Below are positions 51,093 to 64,000 of a stretch of DNA of 64,000 nt, in pieces. The notes under the pieces are model-generated. The model was not told the origin of the DNA. It searched no databases and saw nothing but the letters and a program-made list of their open reading frames with translations. The number at the start of each line of letters is the position of its first letter. The first letter of the stretch is position 1. Both the position numbers and the translations under genes were made by a program. This DNA comes from Chrysogorgia sp. JL179-B06 (Eukaryota; Cnidaria; Anthozoa; Scleralcyonacea; Chrysogorgiidae): positions 1,378,501 to 1,442,500 of the forward strand of contig JAYKKM010000506.1 of assembly GCA_035772405.1 (NCBI GenBank), given 5' to 3'.

Positions 51093-52590
51093 TCATTCCG
51101 AGGTATCCGCTTCTACTTGCTGGTGTATGCGCACTTCTGCTGCTGCGTCTCTTCTCGGCCGAGGTTCAAAAACGAGCGCATCCACGTTCGGACTCCATCC
51201 ACCGCTTTCACGCGTTAACTCCAACGGATACAGCTGTTGTATTGCACGTTCCAAAACGCCGTTCGCCGTACGAATCTTCGCTCCCCGCACTACTTTGTCT
51301 TTACCTTCGATAAGGTCGTCCACAATACCGAGTTTCCAACAGTTCCGGTTCCTATTCTCGTCTTGCACGATGACCGCATCTCCCCGTCTCGGATACGACG
51401 CTTGTTTACCCGCCACGTTAACGTGTCGTTCTCGTAAACTTCGGATGTATTCGCGCGACCAACGTTTCCAGACAACTTCCTTGCATCGCTTCAGAAACTT
51501 AGCACGTTTACGGAGATCTTTGTCTTCATACTGCCTCGCCTTCAACTCTGGGATGTGGTTTGGGTTGATGTGCAACATCGAACTTGGTGTTAACGTTGAA
51601 TACTCGATGTCATCTTCGACATAGCCTAAGGGTCGATCGTTTAACGCCACTTCCACGTCTAAGACCAGATCTTCTAGCTCTTTAAAACTTAACTTTCCGT
51701 TCCCAACCAGCTTGTAGAATGCTCGTTTGCACAACCCGATGAGGCGCTCGAACTGACCACCCCACCAAGGCGCTCTGGCAAGGTTGAATTTCCACTGAAT
51801 CTCCTGAGACGTTAGTTCAGAATGAAACCGTTCGTCGTATTGGACGCGTTTCAGCCACTTCGCCGCCGCTTTAAACGTGGTTCCGTTGTCGGAATAGATG
51901 AGCTTCGGACGTCCACGCCGTGCAATGAAGCGTTTTAAGCTCGATAAGAACCCGTCGGTTTCTAGGGATGGCAGCAATTCCAAATGGACAGCTCTCGATA
52001 GGCTGCATGCGTAGAGGATTAAGTAGGCTTTTCTATCCGTCTTCCCTTTACCACAATACCGAATTGGACCAGCAAAATCAACCCCGATCACTTCAAACGG
52101 AGTCGATCCTTGCGTTCGCGTCGTTGGTAGACTCCCTGGCGGTGGGCTCTTGTAGGACTGGACACGAAACCGCTTACAGCCCCAGCAGTCGTTCCTCACT
52201 CGTTTAACTAGTTGTCGCAGTTTTGGTACCCAGTACTTCTCTCTCAATTTCGCCATGGTCGAGTTGACTCCCCCATGGAGCGTCTGTATATGCGCTTGTT
52301 CCACCACTCGTCGCGTAAACAAGTGGGTCTTCGGGAGAAAGATGGGATATTCTCCTTTGATTCTTCCTCGGCACTCAAGGATCTTCTCGTTGTTGGGCTG
52401 CAGGTTAAGGTCGAATTTCACTTTCTCGGTCTCTTCCATGCATGTGTCATCTTGTTGTGCTCGTTTAAACCCACCACACGACTTGATCTTGAATCTCTCC
52501 AGTGGTGATTGGACCCTCTTTTCGTTGATCAGATGGACGTCTTGAATTGTCGACAAATCTCTTAACTCTCGCTCCGATTCGGAGAGTTTT
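51093..52590 (-). pseudogene. BEL/Pao integrase and C-terminal region
   Basis: Zinc-binding H-H-C-C region (HLFTRRVVEQAHIQTLHGG ... CWGCKRF), integrase core with D in GVDFAGP, D in IYSDNGTTF and E in GGQFERLIGL, then the RNRNCWKLGIVDDLIEGKDK/REST-type tail typical of Pao. Open for about 490 codons but out of frame with the RNase H part (shift by an AAAA run near 52,590). Confidence 0.85.
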
Positions 52591-53290
52591 ATGGAGAGCG
52601 TGCTTCTCCAGTAGTTCGTTCATTGCGTCATCATCTCGTGTTGTCGTTGTAGCTGCTAGAGTTCCCTTCGCAATCTTTGTTTCTGCGTTAGACTCGGGAC
52701 TAGCTTCTAACGTGATGTCTCGCGGCCACTTCCCACTATGTCTCAACCACTCAGGACCATTCTTCCATAGCCCGTTGTCAGTGCACTTGCCACCTCGACT
52801 TCCCAAGTCTGCTGGGTTTTCTTCCGTCGGCACGTAATGCCACTGTACGTGGGCTCGCTCTTTGATCTTCGCTACTCGGTTTGAAACGAATTGACGATAT
52901 TCCCCACGTCCATTTATCCAATACAGAGTAACCGTTGAGTCACTCCAACAGTGTACTGACGAGACAGCAACTTTGTTGATGGCGCGTTCGACGTTACAAG
53001 CTAAGTTGATGGCCATGTGTGCTGCTACGAGCTCGAGTCGGGGAATAGTAAGGCTTTGCTTCGCCAATCTGGACTTCGAACAGACTAAGCCTTGTGTTAC
53101 GTCATTTCCTTGTTGGACCACCGCGTAGACTGCCGCTGCAACACCAATCTTGCTCGCGTCGCCGAAGCTGTGTAGGGTGACTTTAGTTATAGGATGGAAG
53201 AAGGGTGTTAGGGTTCGCGGTATCGTCATCTCATTGCAATTTCGTCTTGCCATTGGATCCAGCGTTCCTTGCTTCCGTCGAGTAACTCCC
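52590..53290 (-). pseudogene. BEL/Pao RNase H region
   Basis: IPRTLTPFFHPI, then HSFGDASKIGVAAAVYAV, CSKSRLAKQSLTIPRLEL, CWSDSTVTLYWI: the Pao-type RNase H. Separated by frameshifts from RT (near 53,230) and integrase. Confidence 0.82.
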
Positions 53291-53359
53291 CGTCCCAAGG
53301 AACTTTCGCGTTGCATAATTCCCGATAGAGCTGTTTGGCTACCAAGGTGGTTGGAGATA

Positions 53360-55132
53360 TCAAACCCAAGGGTCGTATACCTTGGCCATCTCGGACAGCG
53401 CTTGTCGTTTCGTTGTTATAGCCTTCTTCGGAGGAGTTTCGATGCTCAGAGTGTCGGTCGACTTGTTCCATGGCAATCCTAAGACCTTGGTGTCTACTTT
53501 GTTGGAACCGAGTTGTAGTTTGGCGAAGGAGATCTCTTCATCTGCAGATCTTTCAGCGCTTGGGTTTTCCAGTGACGACACGTTCGAATGCCATTTATGG
53601 AGATGAAATGTCCCGTCTTCGAACACTTCAATTGCTTTAGACTTTTTCGCCGCTACTGTTTCCACTGTTTCGCCGCCTGCCATAAGATCGTCAACGTAGA
53701 GCCCTTCACGTATTTCTTGCACAATCGCTGGATACTTAGCTTCCCAATGCTTCAAGTGTTCGTTTATCACTCCACCGAGGAGAAATGGCGAACATGTCAG
53801 TCCGAACAAGGCACGGGTGAAACGATAAATTAACACCTCGTCACTTCCTGGACTTTTCCAGAAGAATCGTAGAGCGTCTCGTTCTTCCTCTCGGATGCGG
53901 ACTTGAAGAAACGCCTTCTCTATGTCGCCGGTCAATAGGACTGGGTGGAATCGGGCTCGGATAAGGACATCCCAAATATGGTTTTGTAGCGGAGGGCCTG
54001 GGTTCAGGCACTCGTTCAAGGATGGCTTGTCACAGGATTCTTTCGCAGAGGCGTCGTAAACGACCCGCAATTTCGTCGTTTCGGCGGACTGTTTGATGAC
54101 TGCTTTATGTGGAATGTAGAACTCCTTTCCGTTTGCTTCGACCGGGGCTAGTTCCACGACACCTTGCTCCGTTTGCTCGCGAATGACGTCGTCGTAGCGC
54201 TCGTAGTTTCCTTCTCGCGTCAGTTTCCGTACCAATGAAGTTAATCGCCGTCGACTACCGGTCTCATTAGTAGTAAGTTTGGGATGGTTCGGCTTCCAAG
54301 GCAGGCTGGTCTCGTACCAACCCTCTGGGCTTCGCACGAGCTGTTCCTTGAAGTCGTCGTACACTGCGTTCTGGTCGTTCTCCATAGTGTCTGCTAGACC
54401 GAGGATATCTAGCCGACAGAGGCTCTCGTATTCGGATTGAGAGGTCTGGGTCAAAAACATCGTGCCGCAGTCAAGGTCGATCCCAGGGCTCATGATGATC
54501 CACCCGAACTTTGTCCTCTCTGCGACAGGCTCGCCGTCCCGATTGCTAACCAGCGGTTGCGTGTTTGTTTTAATGCGCGCGTATTCTCCGTTTCCCAGGA
54601 CGACATGAATGGGCAATTGTTCCTTGCTGTCATGGTCGTCCATGGTTACGCTCCGCAGGTGATCGTGCTTACGTATTAAGCTCTCGTATCCGGGGTTTTT
54701 CACCGACAATAGCTCTGGCTTATCGACTTTCGCTAGTTTCACAGTAATTTTGAAACTTCCGTCTAACGAGGTTACTTCCGTGTTGTGCATTTCGATGCGC
54801 GTTGTCTTCGAGGCCAATAACATATCTATTCGCTGCGTTTTGATTTCACTCGGTTGCGTGCGGATCATCTTTATTAGCTTTGCTGAAGCGTAAGAACCAC
54901 CGGCGCCAGAGTCAATTAAAGCGCGACATTTAACACCATTTACTTTCACAACAACCACTGGAAAAACTCCTTCGTCACTACCGCCGTCTGTCATCAATTT
55001 CCCTTCGTTTCCTGGCTTAATCGATTGTTTATCGCAAATGGATGAGTGGTGGCGTTTAGAGCAGTGATGACAGGATGTTTTGCTCGAACATTCGGCTGCT
55101 CGATGGTTTCGTGTAGCGCAGTTAAAACACAG
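53360..55132 (-). pseudogene. BEL/Pao zinc knuckles, protease and reverse transcriptase
   Basis: From the 5' side: GLCFNCATRNHRAAEC and CHHCSKRHHSSIC knuckles, aspartic protease ALIDSGAGGSY, then RT with VVYDASAKES, LTGDIEKAFLQV, FGLTCSPFLL and the catalytic YVDD (near 53,690). Stops at VYDPWV where homologues read DPLG; PLGLISPTTLVAKQLY follows in the next frame. Confidence 0.85.
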
Positions 55133-56247
55133 CCCTTTTCCTCGCCAGTATTTTCTTACGCTCTGCTGTTTCGGTTATCTTGTCGCACTGCGTCGCCTTG
55201 TGCGCAGTGTCTTCGCAATAAACACAGCCCCTGAGCTTAACATCTTCGTTTCGCGTGTTATATAGTTTCCTACGGTAGTTATCGTCGCGTTCTTTGTCGT
55301 TCGAGACTGCCGGATTTCGTTTCACCCACTGGCGCACCGCTTCGCTTAATTTACTGAAGTCCCAAGATTCCCATTCGGGGTCAGTTCGGACCAAATCTCC
55401 CCTTATGCCAGATAACTTTTCAAGGGTCATGGCTACGTTGCCTTGCACATAGTCAAGTTTCTTCATAGTCTCAAGCGCTTGGACACAATATGACAATGTC
55501 TCACTAAACTCTGCGATTCTACGCGCATTAGCGCCTGCAACATGCGGTAACTCTAGGATCTCCTTTACGTAGCTGTTGATGATTTCCGACTCCTTCCCAT
55601 ATCTATCGTGAAGGATTGCTTTGGCACGATTGAAGCCTTCGGTTGTAAAAGGTAGGGCCTCGACACATCGCTTGACTTTTGGACCCAACAACTCGCGCAA
55701 ACACGTAAACTTAGTGATAGGGGGTATCGAACTTTTGTCAATAGCCTCGTAAAATTGTCCCCAGAACCTAGGCCAATCCATGAATGTTCCGTCGAACTTC
55801 GAGATTTCTAATTTTGGGAGTTTCGCTGTATTAAACCCAGTGGATTTCTGAACATCCGGTGTAGTGTGGCTAAGTTCAAGTTCGGCTTTCATTTTCATTC
55901 TCTTGTCATGCAACTTTAACTCATTTTCAAGCTGCATCTCTTGCGCTTCTAATTGTTCGGCGTGCTCCTTTTCAGAGAGCCATTTAACAAAACGTGTAAC
56001 TTCGTCATCTGCCTGTCCGATTTTTGCTTCGATTTCATCGTCCCACTTATTAATGTCTTCAGGACTTACGCCCTCTTCTATTTTAGGTCTCTTCGGCGGC
56101 TCGTTTGCAGTCATTTGTTTCTCGAACAGTCTCACGAAGCGCGTCGAGATGCCGCTTAATAGTCTCGCGCTTACCTGAGTCCAGGACGTTCTTCGTACGA
56201 GACACTCCCAGATCCAACTGCTTCAGCTTCGTATTCAATTTATCCAT
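55122..56247 (-). pseudogene. BEL/Pao gag
   Basis: Starts MDKLNTKLKQLDLGVSRTK at 56247 and shifts frame near 56,135 to EPPKRPKIEEGVSPEDINKW. Contains the Pao gag region LPKLEISKFDGTFMDWPRFW and a CX2CX4HX4C knuckle (CVYCEDTAHKATQC). A second shift near 55,125 separates it from the remaining knuckles. Confidence 0.83.
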
Positions 56248-56315
56248 CACTGGTTGTTATATTTGCGGTTCGTAGCTATGACTAGCGGTTTAGTCATCCC
56301 GTCGGAGGTGCCACG

Positions 56316-56527
56316 TATCGAGAATGTTTGCCTCCATGTAACTGTAGTCCTCGACAAATCACGTTTTGTATAAGTGTATATATATTTACTTCACCACAGC
56401 TCTTTACACAGTCCAATCGTTATTACAACTCGTCAACCTCTACAACCCTTAACATATCTAGTAATACGATACATTCCACGCCCTAATTTAGTTAATACAG
56501 TATAGTCTTATGTGTCAGTTCCCGACA
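56316..56527 (-). repeat. BEL 5' LTR
   Basis: 212 bp; differs from the 3' LTR by an extra AT within GTCTTATGTGTC. Confidence 0.88.
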
Positions 56528-57270
<743 letters not shown>

Positions 57271-57963
57271 GAGTCAGAGACGCGGGTTCAATTCCTACCG
57301 GAAGGCCGCTAAGTTGCATTTTTCGCAACTGGTCCCGGTTTGGTTTTAAAATGTATGTATTCCAACACTCGAAATTTTCCTTCACCATAAATCATTTCAA
57401 CATGTAGTTTGATCGAGTGAAATGCCAAATATTATCCCGGCATTACCACCATATATACAGAACTCGTGACTAGGCTCTCGGCAACGGCTTCCGTAGCTCA
57501 GTGGTCAGAGCACTGCACTAGCAATCGCAGAGTCGCGGGTTCAATTCCTACCGGAAGGCCGCTAAGTTGCATTTTTCGCAACTGGTCCCGGTTTGGTCTT
57601 AAAATGTATGTATTCCAACACTCGAAATTTTCCTTCACCATAAATCATTTCAACATGTAGTTTGATCGAGTGAAATGCCAAATATTACCTATAATATACC
57701 TAGAATCTTATCCCGGCATTACCACCATATATACAGAACTCGTGACTAGGCTCTCGGCAACGGCTTCCGTAGCTCAGTGGTCAGAGCACTGCACTAGCAA
57801 TCGCAGAGTCGCGGGTTCAATTCCTACCGGAAGGCCGCTAAGTTGCATTTTTCGCAACTGGTCCCGGTTTGGTCTTAAAATGTATGTATTCCAACACTCG
57901 AAATTTTCCTTCACCATAAATCATTTCAACATGTAGTTTGATCGAGTGAAATGCCAAATATTA
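57271..57963 (+). repeat. tRNA-like satellite, plus orientation
   Basis: Partial module 57271-57307 fused head-on to the previous unit, then full modules at 57486-57560 and 57762-57836. Confidence 0.8.
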
Positions 57964-58877
<914 letters not shown>

Positions 58878-59024
58878 TATATATATATATATATATATAT
58901 ATAAATGTGTTGATAACTAGTATATATCGAGTACAAAATCATACGGGTAGAGTGCTCAATGGCGAAGCAGAGCGATATAACATGAAAACACAAGTTTGAT
59001 GTAACTCAAACTTGTGTTTTCATG

Positions 59025-59113
<89 letters not shown>

Positions 59114-59421
59114 AAAAAAATAAGAATAGTTTACTCAACAAAAGAGCGGAAATAATTTCACAGTGTCGTCATCGTAATAAATTTCGCGTAAACAACGCAA
59201 ACAAAGCCATGACCTCATGCTTTGTCCCCCACATACACCCCCACTTTCCGGCAGAAAGCCTATAAATAAGCGGTCATCCCTTTCGATATTGTCACTAGCC
59301 TGAAGATTCTTTTACAGATGAAACAAGTTGTAGCAGACCAGTTTTGAGGTAAGCGAAAATCTATTTGCTCTAACTATATGTTGTTGAGCACTCTTTGCAT
59401 TTCGTAGACCAAAACCTACAC

Positions 59422-59466
<45 letters not shown>

Positions 59467-59480
59467 TAATATTTGGCATT
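58878..59480. other. Spacer with hairpin and promoter-like sequence
   Basis: Perfect hairpin 58,976-59,027 (ATAACATGAAAACACAAGTT and complement, 6-base loop). After (TA)n, 59,112-59,420 is single-copy in this window with TATAAATAAGCGG near 59,262 and CTGAAGATTC; it looks like a retroelement LTR or promoter fragment, but no partner is present. Confidence 0.45.
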
Positions 59481-59772
59481 TCACTCGATCAAACTACATG
59501 TTGAAAGGATTTGTGGTGAAGGAAAATTTCGAGTGTTGGAATACATACATTTTAAGACCAAACCGGGACCAGTTGCGAAAAATGCAACTTAGCGGCCTTC
59601 CGGTAGGAATTGAACCCGCAACCCTGCGATTGCTAGTGCAGTGCTCTGACCACTGAGCTACGGAAGCCGTTGCCGAGAGCCTAGTCACGAGTTCTGTATA
59701 TATGGTGGTAATGCCGCGATAAGATTCTGGGTATATTATAGGTAATATTTGGCATTTCACTCGATCAAACTA
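59463..59772 (-). repeat. tRNA-like satellite, minus orientation
   Basis: One module at 59594-59668 of the GCAACCCTGCG subtype, which differs from the 46-57 kb units. Confidence 0.8.
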
Positions 59773-61816
<2,044 letters not shown>

Positions 61817-61918
61817 CTATATATATATATATATATATATTTATTTTCATTTATTTCATTTGTTTTTTCGAATTCAGTCATTTGTGGTTAGACACCTTCA
61901 AGATTATACATGTATCTT

Positions 61919-62598
61919 CAGGGCCGGATTAACGACTTCGTAGGCCCCAGGCACTTAGCAGCATATCGTAGGCCCCCATTCTTACGGGGGTTCGGGGGCA
62001 TTTAATTTTGGAAATGAAATGGCATTTCCTGCAATCAGAGGGCACTTTTGAGAAAAATATAAAGGTCTTAAATCACTTTTTTTAACAGTGTATCATCATT
62101 TTCAAGAAATATTTAATTTTTATTATTCATTTTCAAGAAATATAATGTTTACGTAAATAATACAATAATACCCAGGATAGTGATACTTTTCGGGGTTGCT
62201 TTTTGTAACCGTCTGACATTCATAATAATAGAATGTAGGGCCTTGATACATCATACACTATCAGTCTGAAATCTGAGTGATAATTTTTGGCTCTTTCTTT
62301 TCGCGAAATTTTTCTGTAAACAAAATGGCGTCCTCAACTCAAGAAATAAGAAAGTTTAAACGCTTATCACCGCTTATGCATGTAACTGTTTTACTGTTTA
62401 ACTTCAAGGATTAGGTAGCCAACTATAGCCAAGGTAGGGATTACGTACACTGTACACAAAACTGAATCTTTACGACTTTACCTATTGCTGACCATCGTTT
62501 ATAAAATATATAAATATAAAGAAAAAATGTATCATTTTCGTAGGCCCCATTAACTTTCGTAGGCGTGCCTATAGTGCCTATTGGATAATCCGGCCCTG
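61919..62598. mobile_element. hAT-like non-autonomous element, 680 bp
   Basis: Ends CAGGGCCGGATTA / TAATCCGGCCCTG with 8-bp duplication TGTATCTT (61911-61918, 62599-62606). The copy A site near 10,661 has TGTATCTT once and no insertion. No transposase frame. Confidence 0.85.
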
Positions 62599-62606
62599 TG
62601 TATCTT

Positions 62607-63678
62607 GCTCATCAAATAAATCTGGTCATATAGCGGATGATGATATAATTAATAAAAGCCTTACAATAGGTTGAGGTAATACCGTATGTTAAAAGTGAAA
62701 CATATATATGTAAAGTCTTATACAATAGCTGTGTGTCAAAATTGAAAGTGAATCATATGATAAAGTCACTTATTTTAAATATATCCTTACAATATGTTTT
62801 TATCAAAAGTGAAACACATAAAGTCTTATAATATAGCATATGTAGCCGAGCACAATTGCATGTTTGGGTGTCAAAGGATTTTTGCCCGAAAAATAAAAGT
62901 CAAATGAACAAAATCAACTCTATATTTTTATGAATTTGCTTGAAATTGCCCGAAAACCTCCCAAATTACGTGAAAAAGTTCTCGAATAGGAAAAATTAAT
63001 ATATAATAGGTATGTCAAAATGTGAAACATAAATTATGTTATGTGAAACATAAATTAATTTATGTGAAACATAAATTATTATAATGGCCGGAAAATTTTA
63101 CTTAGTAAAATTAAAAGTAAAAGTATGGCAAAAAATATTCCTGAAAAGTACTTCTGAAACAAACTATATATTCTCGAACCAACTAACCAACATGACAATT
63201 GATAATCTGGTACTGTACTTTAATCTGAGCGCAGTTTGGCGGCGCCAACTCAACAGTTGCCAATCACGTGCACATGCAAAAGCAACTTCACGCGATTTCT
63301 CCAACTCTAGATCTCCAGCGGATGGATAGAGTGGACCAAGTATTTCGCGACTCCGCGTTCCGAATTTCTTTTTTTTATTTCTTTTAGTAAAAAATGTAAT
63401 TATTTAACAAACATTTTACTTCGTTACAAGTAAAAAGTATTTGTTGAAAAATATACTTCGTTACAAGTAAATACTTAAAGCCTTATACAATAGGTATAGC
63501 TAAGCTTGTGTGCTCATGCAATTATCAGAAACAGAAATTGTTATGACTATTTAAGTATATATAAGGATATCGAAAATGGTATCAATGAAAAAGTAGGTAA
63601 GTTGGTATTGTATCGAAGGTATGTGCATCTATTATTACTTTGAAATCTATGAAACTCGTACAAGACTTTTCACCATAC
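62607..63678 (-). other. GBP-B intron 1, distal part
   Basis: Collinear with 10,670-12,400 of copy A but without the GCATATGTAGCTA expansion and the ~190-bp piece near 12,140. No gene seen; the frame at 63,084-63,329 spans intron sequence. Confidence 0.5.
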
Positions 63679-64000
63679 CTGGGTTGCGATCCATATCCCA
63701 AATGTCTCAGGGTCCATGCTATGACCAAGATTGAACGCGTCGGATGAACCAAGAATTCGAGACAACAAATAAGATTTCCCACTTCTCGCCATTCCCGCTA
63801 TCGACAACACGGCGACACGTTCTCGGATTTGTGATAAAACTGCCACAGTCGATGGAACAATTTCCAAATGCGTCCGTGCCACGGACGGCGAGTGAGTCAG
63901 TGTGCCGGTCGCTGGGTCGTATTTGACGTTGTTCGGAAGAACTAGCGGTAGAGATGTGGCCTGACTTGAGCCTGCGTCTTTGGCAGACAATAAAGACACT
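63679..64000 (-). CDS. GBP-B exon 1 (P-loop), cut by window end
   Basis: Donor CAG|GTATGG at 63678. P-loop GMARSGKS intact; one difference near the 3' end (WIATQ against WIGTQ). The ATG lies just beyond the window. With exons 45206-45034, 44906-44741, 44598-44352, 43489-43274, 43169-43023, 42255-41775, 29822-29626 and 25891-25743 it forms an open GBP frame about five codons shorter than GBP-A. Confidence 0.86.

Larger units (their letters stand above)
50732..56527 (-). mobile_element. BEL/Pao LTR retrotransposon, minus strand
   Basis: 5.8 kb, inserted in the satellite with duplication CTAG (50728-50731 and 56528-56531; joined flanks restore the unit). LTRs 210 and 212 bp differ by one 2-bp indel, so insertion is recent. 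Gag, protease, RT, RNase H and integrase occur in BEL/Pao order, but the coding region changes frame at about 56,135, 55,125, 53,365, 53,230 and 52,590. A likely primer site TGGCACCTCCGACGGG follows the 5' LTR, and GGGGGAG precedes the 3' LTR. Confidence 0.9.

Overview
The window is animal nuclear DNA: split genes with GT-AG introns, low GC, and dense Polinton, BEL/Pao, Helitron, CR1-like, mariner, hAT and foldback insertions. The mix suggests a marine invertebrate, most likely a cnidarian; this is inference, as no single locus proves the species.

The main structure is a tandem segmental duplication. Copy A (1-12,740) holds a plus-strand gene with an RPA32-binding-like tail (possibly ETAA1-like) and a minus-strand guanylate-binding-protein (GBP) gene of nine exons (12,739 down to 4,217). 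I could join the exons at consensus splice sites into an uninterrupted 709-codon frame with P-loop, DTEG and RD motifs. A third GBP gene lies head-to-head with it at 13,904 and is broken: an IS3EU-like transposon splits its first exon and a later exon is frameshifted. Copy B (about 20,470-64,000) repeats the order: a decayed ETAA1-like copy, then a GBP gene on the minus strand (beyond 64,000 down to 25,743). All visible exons of GBP-B remain in frame although insertions have stretched it from about 8.5 kb to more than 38 kb.

Copy A serves as an empty-site reference for the copy B insertions: nested non-LTR fragments (22.8-24.2 kb), a block with a Helitron fragment carrying a 2A-like peptide (26.4-29.5 kb), an 11,615-bp Polinton-like element (29,915-41,529), two MITEs, and a 15.6-kb block of tRNA-like satellite, (TA)n, a BEL/Pao retrotransposon, a mariner remnant and a hAT element (46.2-62.6 kb).

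The Polinton-like element is the most notable object. It has a perfect 6-bp target duplication (CTGATT) and identical 297-bp terminal inverted repeats, and each terminus can fold as a ~218-bp hairpin. It encodes a chromodomain integrase, a packaging ATPase, a double-jelly-roll-type major capsid protein, a candidate minor capsid protein and a tight minus-strand cluster, but no protein-primed DNA polymerase B and no adenain-type protease. A separate gene at its right end follows a control region with tandem NF-kB-type sites (GGGATTTCCCC, GGGACTTTCCC, GGGACTCTCCC) and a TATA box. Several of its frames are interrupted although the TIRs are identical, which implies recent mobilisation in trans, recoding, or sequence errors.
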